A stretch of DNA of 64,000 bases from positions 62,001-126,000 of the forward strand of contig JACUTU010000001.1 of the NCBI GenBank assembly GCA_014859685.1, in the 5' to 3' direction. The notes below the pieces were generated by a model. It saw only the letters and a program-made list of their open reading frames with translations. It was not told the origin of the DNA and did no database searches. Each line of letters starts with the position of its first letter. Within the stretch, counting starts at the first letter, position 1. Positions 52,894 to 62,129 of the stretch are shown in pieces. Origin of the DNA: Sulfurospirillum sp. (GTDB taxonomy: Bacteria > Campylobacterota > Campylobacteria > Campylobacterales > Sulfurospirillaceae). The position numbers and the translations under genes were made by a program.

Positions 52894-53426
52894 GCGTATT
52901 GTGAAAAGAGTTGTGGGGAATCTTGTGTTTGTGAGTAGGCTTGTGCGCCTTTTTGGATTAATTCTTCTCTGCTCTTCAATCCAAGTTCAATTCTTGCTTG
53001 CATCTCAATCATACTTGCCGTGGCTGCGACACTATAATCTGTGCTACTAGGATCACTTGGAGCGAGTGCCGCACTTCTTACTACTTGCATCTTTGCGATA
53101 GTTGCTTGTGGATCTGCCTCGCTTGAACTATCGATAGCGACTTCGCCACCAATGGCATAGAGTTTTCCATCAGGCCCTTGTTGGTAGGAAAAACTTGCCC
53201 CGCTCTTGATGACGCCCCCACCAGAAGCGATATGTGCCGCCTCATGGCGTCGCACCCCTGCATCACTTGCTTGAAGTTTTGTAATTTGTGCTTTTTCACT
53301 AGAAGTAAGCGCTTCGTTTTTAGAGGCACTAGCATTTTCATCGGAATTTTGTGTTGTTTGTGTGTTTGTAAGTGGTTGTCCGCTTAGCCGCAGTAAAGAG
53401 TTATCTAAATACCCACCAACTTTCAT
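52890..53426 (-). CDS. SprA-family putative metalloprotease
   Basis: 178 residues. A zinc-binding helix VRRHEAAHIASGGGVIKSGA (H-E-A-A-H near residue 62) is followed by SFSYQQGPDGKLYAIGGEVA, in which a third ligand may lie; this is the SprA-related family of putative metalloproteases. The first 45 residues are a low-complexity Ser/Thr/Asn region without a signal peptide, and the C-terminus ends with helical repeats. Substrate and location are unknown. Confidence 0.72.
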   Translation of the reverse strand: MKVGGYLDNSLLRLSGQPLTNTQTTQNSDENASASKNEALTSSEKAQITKLQASDAGVRRHEAAHIASGGGVIKSGASFSYQQGPDGKLYAIGGEVAIDSSSEADPQATIAKMQVVRSAALAPSDPSSTDYSVAATASMIEMQARIELGLKSREELIQKGAQAYSQTQDSPQLFSQYA

Positions 53427-53445
53427 AATGGCATCCTTGTTTAAG

Positions 53446-53508
53446 CTACTTCTCTACAAGAAATGAGAAGTATTGATGCACTTTTTTGCAAAAGAAAAAG
53501 TGCGTAAG
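53446..53508 (-). repeat. Structured dispersed repeat, copy 4 (diverged, both hairpins kept)
   Basis: Same architecture as copy 3 in this orientation: AAGCTAC start, hairpin TACTTCTC/GAGAAGTA (53447-53472), hairpin GCACTTTTT-TGCAAAAG-AAAAAGTGC (53478-53503), then GCGTAAGG. The stem bases differ strongly from the other copies but both stems stay perfect. It lies between the uvrB end and the SprA-like start. Confidence 0.6.
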
Positions 53509-53541
53509 GGCAATTATTTTAACATAATTTTGTTAAAAATT

Positions 53542-55518
53542 TTAGAGTTTTCGTAGTTTTGCTATCTCATCTCGTAATTTTGCTGCTTTTTCAAATTCAA
53601 GTGCCTTTGCCGCTTCGTGCATTGCTTTTGTGAGTTCGCTTACAATCTTTTTTCGTTCGCTCGCTGGCATTTTTTGTAGCTTATCAGCTTTTTGTAGCAA
53701 TGCTTCTGTATCTTCAACTCTAAGGTTTTCATCGAGTTTACGCGTGGTTGTTGTTGGCGTTATGTTGTGCAGTGTATTGAATTCTTTCTGCCGTTCCCGC
53801 CGTTCTTGCGTGATTTGTATCGCGTATTTCATCGATTCTGTGATCTTGTTGGCAAAGAGCAAAACCTTTCCATTTACATTGCGAGCCGCGCGTCCCATGG
53901 TTTGAATGAGGCTTGTGCGACTGCGTAAAAACCCCTCTTTGTCTGCATCAAGAATTGCCACAAGTGAAACTTCGGGCAGATCAAGCCCTTCTCGTAAAAG
54001 ATTGATACCTATAAGCACATCAAAATCACCATTTCTCAAGGCTCTTATGATTTGATTTCGCTCTATGGCATCGATCTCTGAATGCATGTATTTGACTTTG
54101 AGTCCGAGTTCATTGTAGTAACGGCTCAGTTCTTCGCTCATTTTTTTGGTGAGCGTGGTTACCAAAACTCTCTCATTTCGTGTAATCACTTTTTTGATCG
54201 CATCAAAGAGTGTTTCAACTTGATTGTCGCTTGAAAGTATCTCGATGAGTGGGTCTAAAAGACCTGTTGGTCTGATGATCTGTTCAGCGGTATTTTCACC
54301 ACTAAGAGTGAGTTCAAGTTCATTTGGTGTAGCTGAGACAAAAAGATACGCTGGTGCTTTGTTGATAAACTCATCAAACATCAAAGGACGATTGTCCAAA
54401 GCACTTGGCAATCTAAAGCCATACTCTACCAAAACCTCTTTACGGCTCCGATCGCCTGCAAACATTCCACGAAATTGTGGCAAGCTTACATGTGATTCAT
54501 CCACGATGACAAGATATTCCTTGCCCATCGCTTCAAAATAATCAAACAAAGAGTAGGGCGTTTCACCCTCTTTGATACCCGTCAGATATCTTGCGTAGTT
54601 TTCAACTCCTTTGCACGCCCCCGTGGCTTGTAGCATTTCAAGATCAAATTCAACTCTACTTTTAAGCCGTTGGTATTCAACAATTTTATTTTCTTTTTGA
54701 AAATACGCCAAACGAAGAGCGAGTTCCTCTTCTATGTTTTTGATGGCATCTTTGAGCCGTTCTTGTCCAACTATAAATTGGTTTGCCGCATAGATATCAA
54801 CTCTTTTTTTCTTTTCAAGCACTTGACCACTCAGCACTTCAAAGCTATAGATGTCCTCGATCTCATCACCAAAAAATTCAAGCCTAAGAGCCTCATCTTC
54901 ACTATAAGCTAAAAAAATATCAATGATGTCGCCATTGACACGAAAACATCCCCGTTCAAAAAAATTATCGTTTCTTTTGTAACCCATATCTACAAGTTGC
55001 AAAAGGAGTTTTTTTTGATTTATATTCTCACCAACTTCAAGAACTTGCACCATATTTTTATATTCGTGCGGATTTCCTAAACCATAGTTAGCCGAAACTG
55101 AAGCCACACAGATAACATCATCAAAACTCAAAAGCGAGGCAGTTGCAGAGAGTCGTAGCCGTTCTAACTCTTCGTTTATGGAGCTATCTTTTTCGATAAA
55201 AAGATCCGTTCTTGGGATATACGCCTCGGGTTGGTAGTAGTCATAGTAGCTGATAAAGTATTCAACATGATTGTTAGGAAAAAATCCTCTAAACTCACTA
55301 TATAGCTGTGCCGCAAGTGTTTTATTGTGTGTCATGATGAGCGTTGGCAGGGCGGTTTGCTCAATGATGCGAGCCATCGTATGCGTTTTGCCGCTTCCTG
55401 TAACACCTACAAGTGTTTGATAAGTGTTCCCTTTTTTGATGCACGCTGTGAGTTTTTCTATAGCCTGAGGCTGATCCCCAGCAGGAGAAAATGGAGTATG
55501 GATAGTAAATCTTGACAT
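53542..55518 (-). CDS. uvrB: Excinuclease ABC subunit B
   Basis: 658 residues from ATG 55518 (protein [20 protein letters not shown]); a longer frame from 55611 has no similarity in its first 31 residues and overlaps the antitoxin gene on the other strand. UvrB is the damage-verifying ATPase of nucleotide excision repair. Walker [10 protein letters not shown] near residue 40, the beta hairpin [20 protein letters not shown] near 95, DESHVSLPQ, helicase [13 protein letters not shown] near 540, and the UVR motif for UvrC ([20 protein letters not shown]) at the end. A palindrome variant lies at 54486. Confidence 0.97.
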   Translation of the reverse strand: MSRFTIHTPFSPAGDQPQAIEKLTACIKKGNTYQTLVGVTGSGKTHTMARIIEQTALPTLIMTHNKTLAAQLYSEFRGFFPNNHVEYFISYYDYYQPEAYIPRTDLFIEKDSSINEELERLRLSATASLLSFDDVICVASVSANYGLGNPHEYKNMVQVLEVGENINQKKLLLQLVDMGYKRNDNFFERGCFRVNGDIIDIFLAYSEDEALRLEFFGDEIEDIYSFEVLSGQVLEKKKRVDIYAANQFIVGQERLKDAIKNIEEELALRLAYFQKENKIVEYQRLKSRVEFDLEMLQATGACKGVENYARYLTGIKEGETPYSLFDYFEAMGKEYLVIVDESHVSLPQFRGMFAGDRSRKEVLVEYGFRLPSALDNRPLMFDEFINKAPAYLFVSATPNELELTLSGENTAEQIIRPTGLLDPLIEILSSDNQVETLFDAIKKVITRNERVLVTTLTKKMSEELSRYYNELGLKVKYMHSEIDAIERNQIIRALRNGDFDVLIGINLLREGLDLPEVSLVAILDADKEGFLRSRTSLIQTMGRAARNVNGKVLLFANKITESMKYAIQITQERRERQKEFNTLHNITPTTTTRKLDENLRVEDTEALLQKADKLQKMPASERKKIVSELTKAMHEAAKALEFEKAAKLRDEIAKLRKL

Positions 55519-55569
55519 AATTCTGCTTTTTTTTGTTACAATTATAGCAAAGTAAACAAAGGAGTTTGG

Positions 55570-55797
55570 ATGCAAACAGTACAACTTGATATTCAAGATG
55601 ATAAATTTCAAGCATTTCTCACTATCATAAAGAATCTAAAAGATGATATGATTAAAGATATTCGAACAAGTGATGCTATCTTGGACATAGAATCTATAAA
55701 AATTGATTCGCAAGATTATCTGGACATGCAAAACATCAAAAAAGAGCAAAATCCAAAATACTCTTTGCAAGAAGCAAAAGAGTTGCTTGGATTGTAG
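55570..55797 (+). CDS. Antitoxin of a RelE-like module
   Basis: 75 residues starting [20 protein letters not shown], with a strand followed by helices and the C-terminal [13 protein letters not shown], a layout common to small antitoxins that precede RelE-family toxins. AAAGGAG lies upstream. It is intact, and its TAG stop directly abuts the toxin ATG at 55798. The toxin is frameshifted, so the antitoxin may be a survivor of a decaying module or a guard against a related toxin. Confidence 0.7.
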   Translation: MQTVQLDIQDDKFQAFLTIIKNLKDDMIKDIRTSDAILDIESIKIDSQDYLDMQNIKKEQNPKYSLQEAKELLGL

Positions 55798-56042
55798 ATG
55801 CGAGTAAGTATAGATGAAAAAGCCATTAAACAACTTGTGAAAATAGAGAAAAAAGATGCAAAAATATCTTTTTAAAAATAGAATTGTTAAAAGATTTTCC
55901 TCAAATTGCAAATTTAAAAAAGATGGTAAATTTTTATCCACCGTTTCGATTGCGTGTGGGCGATTTTAGGATTTTATTTGATGTTGTTGATGAAGCAATT
56001 ACAATTTATGCCATTAAACATAGAAAAGAAAGTTACAAATAA
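55798..56042 (+). pseudogene. RelE/ParE-family toxin with a frameshift
   Basis: From ATG 55798 the frame gives 25 codons (MRVSIDEKAIKQLVKIEKKD ending A-K-I-S-F) and stops at TAA 55873-55875. A -1 shift there, at TCT-TTT-TAA, continues F-L-K-I-E-L-L-K-D-F-P to a RelE-like end with FRLRVGDFRILFDV and YAIKHRKESYK before TAA 56040-56042. The joined product of about 81 residues has the R, Y and H-R-x-x-Y positions of the family. Either one T was lost from the run of five T or slippage on TTTTT restores the frame. Loss of function is the simpler view. Confidence 0.75.
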
Positions 56043-56060
56043 TTTACAATAGGAAAAACA

Positions 56061-56294
56061 ATGCAAGAAGAAGAAAATATAGTCAATGCGTTAAGTTTGA
56101 AGGTGCAGGATCTTTTGAGCAATTTTAGACAGTTGCAAGAGGAAAATAGTTCTTTGCGTCAGGAAGTTGTGACTATTAAAGCACAAAATGCGGCAAAAGA
56201 TATCCAGATCAACAAACTTGAAGAAGAGTTGCTCAAAAAAGAGCTTGAAGCTGAAGATATCTTGGGTAAGATTGAGGAAGTGTTAAAACGATGA
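56061..56294 (+). CDS. Short coiled-coil protein (ZapB-like)
   Basis: 77 residues, nearly all one coiled coil with heptad hydrophobic spacing (VNALSLKVQDLLSNFRQLQE, ENSSLRQEVVTIKAQNAAKD, LEEELLKKELEAEDILG). It resembles the ZapB/initiation-control type of small coiled coil, but there is no diagnostic motif. It overlaps the next small gene by 4 nt, so the two are probably co-translated partners. Possible role in division or scaffolding; not certain. Confidence 0.6.
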   Translation: MQEEENIVNALSLKVQDLLSNFRQLQEENSSLRQEVVTIKAQNAAKDIQINKLEEELLKKELEAEDILGKIEEVLKR

Positions 56295-56509
56295 ATAAAC
56301 GCACAGTTTCCATCGGGGCAAAAGATTTTGATATCAAGCTCGATGGTGAATTTGCAGAGTATTTTGATGCTTGCTTCAAGGAGAGTTTTGGCACAAACCA
56401 AAAGATCCAAACCAAAGAACTACTCTGGGCATTCGTGCAAAAATGTTATGATACATACCTGCAAAACGCTGAACTCAAAAAGTTACTCGAAAAGCTAGAA
56501 AAACTTTAA
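56291..56509 (+). CDS. Conserved small protein of unknown function (possibly ZapA-like)
   Basis: 72 residues: a short beta start (RTVSIGAKDFDIKLDG), a helical middle (FAEYFDACFKESFG) and a coiled-coil tail (LQNAELKKLLEKLEKL). It is not recognised as a named family; the short beta hairpin plus helix recalls ZapA, which partners ZapB, but the match is weak. It follows the ZapB-like gene with a 4-nt overlap (ATGA), which supports a two-protein complex. Confidence 0.55.
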   Translation: MNKRTVSIGAKDFDIKLDGEFAEYFDACFKESFGTNQKIQTKELLWAFVQKCYDTYLQNAELKKLLEKLEKL

Positions 56510-56590
56510 GCTATGTTTTACAGTTATTGGGTTAAAATTCTTTCCAAGTCGATAAGTGTATCGGCAAAATTCAAACAAAAGGAGTAAACC

Positions 56591-57145
56591 ATGAAAAAAG
56601 GTTTTACTATGATCGAGTTGATCTTCGTGATCGTTATACTAGGTATCCTAGCAGCTGTTGCAGTTCCAAGACTAGCAGCTACAAGAGATGATGCTATACT
56701 AGCTGGACTTAAAACAGATATCAATACAGCACTACAAGCTGTTCCTGCTTGGTATCAAGGTCAAAGAGATGCTAGAATTATGCAAGCAGTTCAATTAGAT
56801 ACAACTACATGGAATCAAGCGACATCTGGTGAAGAAGCATACACATGGAGCGATGGTGGTAATGTGTGTGTGACTTTAGCTGTTGTAGATTTTAATACTA
56901 CAGGTGCCTCACAATTCAGTATAGCAGCTGCTGGCGCAGAAGTGAATGCAACAAATGGTAGATGGTTGGCTACTGCACAAGGTGTTCCAGTATTAAGATT
57001 GGTTAAAGGGGTTTTAGCTGATGATGGTACAGTAATTGCTCCAGCAAATCCAACTGTTAACTGTGCTACATTATGGGATACAGCAAATGGGTTAGGTTTA
57101 ATTGAGCAAAATATCACTATGGCTGGCAAAAGAGTTCAGTGGTAA
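56591..57145 (+). CDS. Type II secretion/type IV pilus pseudopilin
   Basis: 184 residues. Class III signal peptide MKKG cut before FTMIELIFVIVILGILAAVA, followed by PRLAATRDDA and a globular C-terminal domain with two cysteines (NVCVTLAV and TVNCATLWD) that may form a disulfide. It resembles GspG/PilA-type pseudopilins. AGGAG lies before the ATG. It is followed by a second, related pseudopilin. These could serve type II secretion or DNA uptake; comEC lies 5 kb downstream but no assembly genes are in view. Confidence 0.82.
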   Translation: MKKGFTMIELIFVIVILGILAAVAVPRLAATRDDAILAGLKTDINTALQAVPAWYQGQRDARIMQAVQLDTTTWNQATSGEEAYTWSDGGNVCVTLAVVDFNTTGASQFSIAAAGAEVNATNGRWLATAQGVPVLRLVKGVLADDGTVIAPANPTVNCATLWDTANGLGLIEQNITMAGKRVQW

Positions 57146-57149
57146 TCAC

Positions 57150-57635
57150 TTGAAAAATACTTTTTTTAAAAAGGCTGGATTTATTCCGGCCTTTACTATG
57201 GTTGAGCTTATTTTTGTTATCGTTGTGCTTGGTATACTGGCGGCTGTTGCTATTCCACGACTTGCAGCTTCGAGAGATGATGCTGTGCTAGTCAAAGGCA
57301 AATCGCAAATTTCTGCTATCAGAAGTGGCATCGCTTTGCAAAAAGCAAAACGCATGATGGAAGGAACCGTTCCTTTTATCCCAGCTTCACTTGACAATGC
57401 AGCCTTAGACACGGACAATGAGCGACTTTTTAACTTCACAGATGGCAATGCTTCAAATATCCTCGAATACCCAATCCTCTCAAAGTTAAATAGCGATGGC
57501 TATTGGTTTAAAGATACAAATACAACTTACAAATTTCAACTAACAACAAGCAACATAGCGACCTTTACTTACAGTTCATTAAATGGCACTTTTAACTGTT
57601 CCATCTCACCAGATTGCAATACCCTCACCCAATAA
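57150..57635 (+). CDS. Second pseudopilin, related to the preceding one
   Basis: 161 residues from TTG 57150; no strong ribosome site, and a longer frame to 57102 lies inside the first pilin gene. A 16-residue leader ends GFIPA, then FTMVELIFVIVVLGILAAVA and PRLAASRDDAVLV. The residue before the cleavage site is Ala rather than Gly, a variant common in this phylum as I recall. The pilin helix is almost identical to the first gene's, so this is likely a tandem duplication with a diverged C-terminal domain (cysteines in FNCSISPDCN). It ends one base before the priA TTG. Confidence 0.75.
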   Translation: MKNTFFKKAGFIPAFTMVELIFVIVVLGILAAVAIPRLAASRDDAVLVKGKSQISAIRSGIALQKAKRMMEGTVPFIPASLDNAALDTDNERLFNFTDGNASNILEYPILSKLNSDGYWFKDTNTTYKFQLTTSNIATFTYSSLNGTFNCSISPDCNTLTQ

Positions 57636-57636
57636 C

Positions 57637-59472
57637 TTGTACTACTATCGCATCTCTCTTTTAGCCTCACCGCTTGCCCCCTTGACTTATGAGAGTATCG
57701 AACTCTTACATGCAGGAGATATAGTAACCGTTACACTCAACAAAAAAATCAAACAAGGTGTTGTACTCTCTTTGGTGGATAAACCTAGCTTTACATGTGA
57801 GCAAATTTGTGCAAATGAGGGCAAAAGTTTCTTACATGTAAGCCTAGAGATAGCTTCATTTATCAGTGAGTATTATGTTTGTTCACTGGGAGAAGCTTTA
57901 GGACTTTTTACACCATTGTTGCACACAAATCCAAAACCACAAACACTTCCAGCCCTAGCCATTGAGCTTTCAAGCAAACAAGAAGCGGCATTTGCTTTTA
58001 TCCAATCACATGAGAAAACACTCCTTTTTGGCGATACTGGTAGCGGTAAAACAGAAGTGTATATCAAATCTATCCATAAGTGTTTGCAAGAGGGCAAAAA
58101 TGCCATTTTACTTATGCCAGAAATTGGTTTGACACCGCAAATGAAAAAGAGGCTTAAGTCTCATTTCGGTGTATTTGTGGCTATTTGGCATTCCCGCATT
58201 ACTAAAAGTGCAAAAGAAAAGATCATACAAGATATCGAAGGGGGCAAAGTTCGCATCATAGCAGGAACTCGTTCGGCACTATTTTTGCCACTTGAGCGAG
58301 TTGGACTCATTGTGGTAGATGAAGAGCATGATGATAGTTACAAATCAAATGCCAATCCTCGCTACAACGCCAAAGATCTTGCACATCTTTTTGCAAAAAA
58401 ATACACCGCCAAACTCATTTTAGGAAGTGCCACGCCATCTGTGGGCAGTTATAAAAATACCCCGCATTTTAGACTTGATGAGACTTTCCATGCAAGTTCC
58501 AAAAAGATTGTATATGAAGATATGCACAATGAACTCAGCCCCTCTTTGCTTGCAAAAGTAGAGCAGTATCTTGAAGCAAAAAAACAGATTATCATCTTTT
58601 TACCAACAAGAGCAAACTTCAAATATATCGCCTGTCGTGAATGTGGTGAAAATATTCTCTGCCCGCATTGTAGTGTTGGCATGAGTTTGCATAGTGATAA
58701 AAATGCACTTGTTTGCCATTATTGTCATTTTACCCAGCCGATTCCAAAAGCGTGTCCAAGTTGCGGTTGCAAAGAGATCGAAGCAAAACGGATAGGAACA
58801 GCGGAAGTAGTTTTGCAACTCAAGGAGCGATTTGGTGATGCACGCATAGAAAAATTTGATAAAGATGCTATCACAACGCATAAAAAACTCAACGATACAC
58901 TGAAAAAACTCAATGAAAATAGTATCGATATTCTTGTTGGGACGCAGATGTTGGCCAAAGGACACGATTATCCAAATATCGCATTGAGCATCGTTATGGG
59001 TATCGATACACTGCTCAATATCCCTGATTTTCGCTCACGAGAAAAAGCGCTTGCACTCATCATCCAAATAGCAGGACGAGCTGGTCGAAACGGCGAGGGC
59101 GAAGTTTATATACAGAGTAAAAATGCCACGCTGTGGAGCAAATATATCGGCAATTATGAACTATTTTTACAAGAGGAACTAGCGTTTCGCAAGGAACTTT
59201 ATCCGCCATTTAAAAAACTTATGAGGATTTTAGTGTCCCACAAAAAAGAGCAAAAAGCACAAGATATTTTAGAGCAAATCAAAGCAAATGCCATGAAATT
59301 TCCAAGTGTAGAGGTTGTAGGTTATGGCAAAGCAGACATCGCTATGATAGCTGGTAAATACCGCTACAACATCCTTCTGCGTTCAAGCGATACCAAAGCA
59401 CTTTTGCAATACGCCCATCTAGCCAAACGATACCCAGTACAGATAGATGTTGATCCATTATCTTTTTCTTAA
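57637..59472 (+). CDS. priA: Primosomal protein N' (replication restart helicase)
   Basis: 611 residues from TTG 57637, which gives the normal PriA start YYYRISLLASPLAPLTYES; ATG 57583 would add 18 residues overlapping the pilin gene and is the alternative. PriA reloads DnaB at stalled forks. Walker A LFGDTGSGKTEVYI near residue 135, DEEHDDSYKS, the zinc-binding cysteines CRECGENILCPHCSVGMSLH and CHYCHFTQPIPKACPSCGC near 335-375, and QIAGRAGRNGEGEVYIQ. Shorter than E. coli PriA (732), normal here. Two palindromes (57791, 57832) give Phe-Thr-Cys-Glu and Leu-His-Val. Confidence 0.93.
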   Translation: MYYYRISLLASPLAPLTYESIELLHAGDIVTVTLNKKIKQGVVLSLVDKPSFTCEQICANEGKSFLHVSLEIASFISEYYVCSLGEALGLFTPLLHTNPKPQTLPALAIELSSKQEAAFAFIQSHEKTLLFGDTGSGKTEVYIKSIHKCLQEGKNAILLMPEIGLTPQMKKRLKSHFGVFVAIWHSRITKSAKEKIIQDIEGGKVRIIAGTRSALFLPLERVGLIVVDEEHDDSYKSNANPRYNAKDLAHLFAKKYTAKLILGSATPSVGSYKNTPHFRLDETFHASSKKIVYEDMHNELSPSLLAKVEQYLEAKKQIIIFLPTRANFKYIACRECGENILCPHCSVGMSLHSDKNALVCHYCHFTQPIPKACPSCGCKEIEAKRIGTAEVVLQLKERFGDARIEKFDKDAITTHKKLNDTLKKLNENSIDILVGTQMLAKGHDYPNIALSIVMGIDTLLNIPDFRSREKALALIIQIAGRAGRNGEGEVYIQSKNATLWSKYIGNYELFLQEELAFRKELYPPFKKLMRILVSHKKEQKAQDILEQIKANAMKFPSVEVVGYGKADIAMIAGKYRYNILLRSSDTKALLQYAHLAKRYPVQIDVDPLSFS

Positions 59473-59483
59473 CACTTTTTTTG

Positions 59484-59489
59484 TATAAT
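59484..59489 (+). promoter_or_regulatory. ispG -10 element
   Basis: TATAAT in TTTTTTTGTATAATTCT, 12 nt after the priA stop. The context matches the rpmB promoter at 19048. A start near 59497 would give ispG a leader of about 150 nt containing a possible RNA fold. Confidence 0.6.
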
Positions 59490-59514
59490 TCTAGCCTTAA
59501 GATATTTTTTAAAA

Positions 59515-59605
59515 CCCTCTAACCGACAAAAGTTTGTCACGATGGAAACCCCGAAGCTCTTGCTATTGGTTTATCGGACAAAATTGCCTCGCATGGGGCT
59601 TTAAA
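59515..59605 (+). ncRNA. Candidate structured leader RNA upstream of ispG
   Basis: TTTGTC (59533-59538) can pair either with GACAAA upstream (59525-59530) or with GACAAA downstream (59577-59582); the second choice extends with CGA/TCG and encloses AAACC/GGTTT (59546-59550, 59568-59572) and AGC-TCTT-GCT (59555-59564). The alternative pairings could form a switch. It does not fit the TPP, SAM, cobalamin, fluoride, preQ1 or c-di-GMP consensus I know. It lies between a TATAAT and the ispG start. Confidence 0.38.
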
Positions 59606-59650
59606 AAATGTGCATATAAAAAATTTTTCCTGAAAAAAAAGGGATATTAA

Positions 59651-60709
59651 ATGATACAAAGATATAAAACCGAGCAGATTTTTGTAGGTGGCGTGCCTAT
59701 CGGCGGAGATGCTCCTATCGCTGTGCAGTCGATGACATTTTCTAAAACACATGATGTAAATGCCACCGTGGAGCAAATCAAAAAGTTACATTTTGCAGGT
59801 TGTGATATCGTGCGAGTTGCAGTGCCTGATTATGAGGATGCACATGCCCTTAAAGCCATCAAAGAACAGATCCAACTCCCACTAGTCGCAGATATCCACT
59901 TCAATTATCGCCTTGCACTCATTGCTGCTGCGGTGGTTGATTGTATCCGTATAAATCCTGGCAACATAGGCAGTAAAGATCGCGTGCGAGAAGTTGTAAA
60001 AGCATGTAGCGAGCGAAAGATTCCTATTCGTATTGGTGTAAATTCAGGAAGTTTAGAAAAAGAGTTTGATCAAAAATACGGAGCAACTCCCGAGGGTATG
60101 GTGCAATCAGCGCTTTACAATATAAAATACCTAGAAGATTTGGGATTTAACGATATCAAAGTTTCACTTAAAGCTAGTGATGTACAACGAACGGTGCAGG
60201 CGTATCGCAAACTCAGACCACTCACAAACCATCCGTTTCATTTAGGTGTTACAGAAGCTGGTACAAAGTTTCACTCCACGATCAAATCCTCTATCGCTTT
60301 GGGTTCTTTGTTGCTTGAGGGCATAGGTGATACAATGCGCGTTTCTATGACGGGCGAACTTGAAGAAGAAGTGATCGTAGCACGAGCGATTCTCAAAGAC
60401 AGCGGTATCGTAAAAAGTGGGGTCAATATCATCTCTTGCCCTACATGTGGACGCATTGAAGCAGATCTCATCAAAGCCATCAAGGAAGTGGAAGAACGAA
60501 CAAGACACATTAAAACACCACTCAATATCTCAGTGATGGGTTGCGTAGTCAATGCCATTGGTGAAGCAAAACACGCAGATGTTGCCATAGCATATGGAAA
60601 AGGACAGGGACTTGTGATGCGAAACGGGGAAGTTGTAGCGAAACTCAAAGAGGAAGACCTTGTGGAGCGATTTTTAGAAGAAGTACAAAAGGCCGCAAAA
60701 GATGGATAA
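59651..60709 (+). CDS. ispG: 4-Hydroxy-3-methylbut-2-enyl diphosphate synthase (flavodoxin)
   Basis: 352 residues. IspG (GcpE) is a [4Fe-4S] enzyme of the MEP isoprenoid pathway converting MEcPP to HMBPP. Seen: [20 protein letters not shown] at the N-terminus, the TIM-barrel [16 protein letters not shown] and RINPGNIG, and the cluster ligands [13 protein letters not shown] near residue 260 and a third Cys in [14 protein letters not shown] near 297. AAAAAGGG precedes the ATG. It overlaps dnaB by 8 nt. Confidence 0.97.
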   Translation: MIQRYKTEQIFVGGVPIGGDAPIAVQSMTFSKTHDVNATVEQIKKLHFAGCDIVRVAVPDYEDAHALKAIKEQIQLPLVADIHFNYRLALIAAAVVDCIRINPGNIGSKDRVREVVKACSERKIPIRIGVNSGSLEKEFDQKYGATPEGMVQSALYNIKYLEDLGFNDIKVSLKASDVQRTVQAYRKLRPLTNHPFHLGVTEAGTKFHSTIKSSIALGSLLLEGIGDTMRVSMTGELEEEVIVARAILKDSGIVKSGVNIISCPTCGRIEADLIKAIKEVEERTRHIKTPLNISVMGCVVNAIGEAKHADVAIAYGKGQGLVMRNGEVVAKLKEEDLVERFLEEVQKAAKDG

Positions 60710-62129
60710 TCTACACAATATAAACATAGAGCGGTCGATTTTAAGCTCGGTATTTTTTACCCCATCAGTGTTTGAAGATGTAGCTGCTCTTTTAAAGCCA
60801 AAAGATTTTTACCTGCCATCGCACCGTTATATCTTTGAAGCGATGGAGGAATGTGAACGAGATGATTTGCCTATCGATGAAGAGTTTGTGAAAAAAAAAC
60901 TCCATCATGAGGGAAGATTTGATGAGCAAGCAATGCTTGAAATTCTCTCAACAAATCCACTTCCAGCACTCAAAGCATATGTGCAAGAGATCCGTGAAAA
61001 GTCTATCAAAAGAGAACTTGTAGCACTTACTGTGGACATAAAAGATGTCACTGTCGATAAAGATTTGCCATCACACGAAGTGCTTGATTTGGTGCAACAA
61101 AAACTCTATCAGATAACAAACGACAGTGGCACAAAAGAGTTTCGAGAATCCCCCGAAATGACACGCTCCACTATAGAGCATATTTTAGCGATGAAGCAGC
61201 GAGGCAACGCTGGAATTGTCGGTGTGGATACTGGTTTTCGCGAGATAAACAAACTCACAACTGGTTTTGGCGATGGAGATCTTATCATTGTGGCAGCACG
61301 GCCAGCAATGGGAAAAACGGCTTTTTGTCTGAACTTAGCGCAAAAGGCACTCGATGATGGCAGAGGAGTTGCGATATTTTCACTTGAGATGCCAGCTGAA
61401 CAGTTGATGCTTCGGATGTTAAGTGCAAAAACTTCCATTCCTTTACAAAAATTAAAAGTTGGCGATATGAATGATGAGGAGTGGGAACGACTCAACAGTG
61501 CGGCATCGACGATGAGTGAAAAGCAATTTTTTGTTGATGACAATGGCAATGTGACCATTCACAATGTCCGTGCAAAACTGCGAAAACTTAAAACACAACA
61601 TCCTGAAATCTCACTCGCCATTATCGATTATATTCAACTTATGAGTTCAGGCGGAAACAAAGATAGACACTTGGAAGTAAGCGATATATCAAGGGGCTTA
61701 AAGCTTTTGGCTCGTGAACTCAATATACCTATCATCGGACTTTCACAACTCAACCGTGGACTTGAAAGTAGGAGCGATAAACGACCAATGCTGAGCGACC
61801 TTCGAGAATCAGGTGCTATCGAACAAGATGCGGATCTTATTATGTTTGTGTATAGAGATGATGTATACCGCATTCGTGAAGAGAAAGAAAAAGAGCAAAA
61901 AGCACGCGTTGATGGCAGAGATTATAAGAGTAATTTTTTTGAAAAACCAGAAGAACAGGCTGAAGTTATCATCGGTAAAAACAGAAATGGTCCTGTCGGT
62001 GTTGCCAATCTTGTGTTCCAAAAAGCATGCACAAGATTTGTAGATTCTGGCGGTATTCCTGTGCAATATATCTATAATGATAGCAACATAGATAGCAAAG
62101 AAGCTAGTATAGAACTTCCAAAACTGTGA
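60702..62129 (+). CDS. dnaB: Replicative DNA helicase DnaB
   Basis: 475 residues. N-terminal helical domain ([20 protein letters not shown]), a linker helix, then the RecA-like domain with Walker [17 protein letters not shown] near residue 205, [18 protein letters not shown], Walker [15 protein letters not shown] near 310, [20 protein letters not shown] and [15 protein letters not shown]. Hexameric helicase that unwinds the fork. It starts inside the end of ispG (8-nt overlap) and its TGA overlaps the comEC GTG. Confidence 0.97.
   Translation: MDNLHNINIERSILSSVFFTPSVFEDVAALLKPKDFYLPSHRYIFEAMEECERDDLPIDEEFVKKKLHHEGRFDEQAMLEILSTNPLPALKAYVQEIREKSIKRELVALTVDIKDVTVDKDLPSHEVLDLVQQKLYQITNDSGTKEFRESPEMTRSTIEHILAMKQRGNAGIVGVDTGFREINKLTTGFGDGDLIIVAARPAMGKTAFCLNLAQKALDDGRGVAIFSLEMPAEQLMLRMLSAKTSIPLQKLKVGDMNDEEWERLNSAASTMSEKQFFVDDNGNVTIHNVRAKLRKLKTQHPEISLAIIDYIQLMSSGGNKDRHLEVSDISRGLKLLARELNIPIIGLSQLNRGLESRSDKRPMLSDLRESGAIEQDADLIMFVYRDDVYRIREEKEKEQKARVDGRDYKSNFFEKPEEQAEVIIGKNRNGPVGVANLVFQKACTRFVDSGGIPVQYIYNDSNIDSKEASIELPKL

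Noticed and set aside
53478-53503. Simple rho-independent terminator of the SprA-like gene
   Set aside because: The hairpin lies upstream of that minus-strand gene rather than at its end, its stem is AT-rich, and its layout matches the two-hairpin dispersed repeat better.
59515-59605. TPP, SAM, fluoride, preQ1 or c-di-GMP riboswitch before ispG
   Set aside because: The segment forms possible alternative hairpins but lacks the conserved nucleotides of each class.
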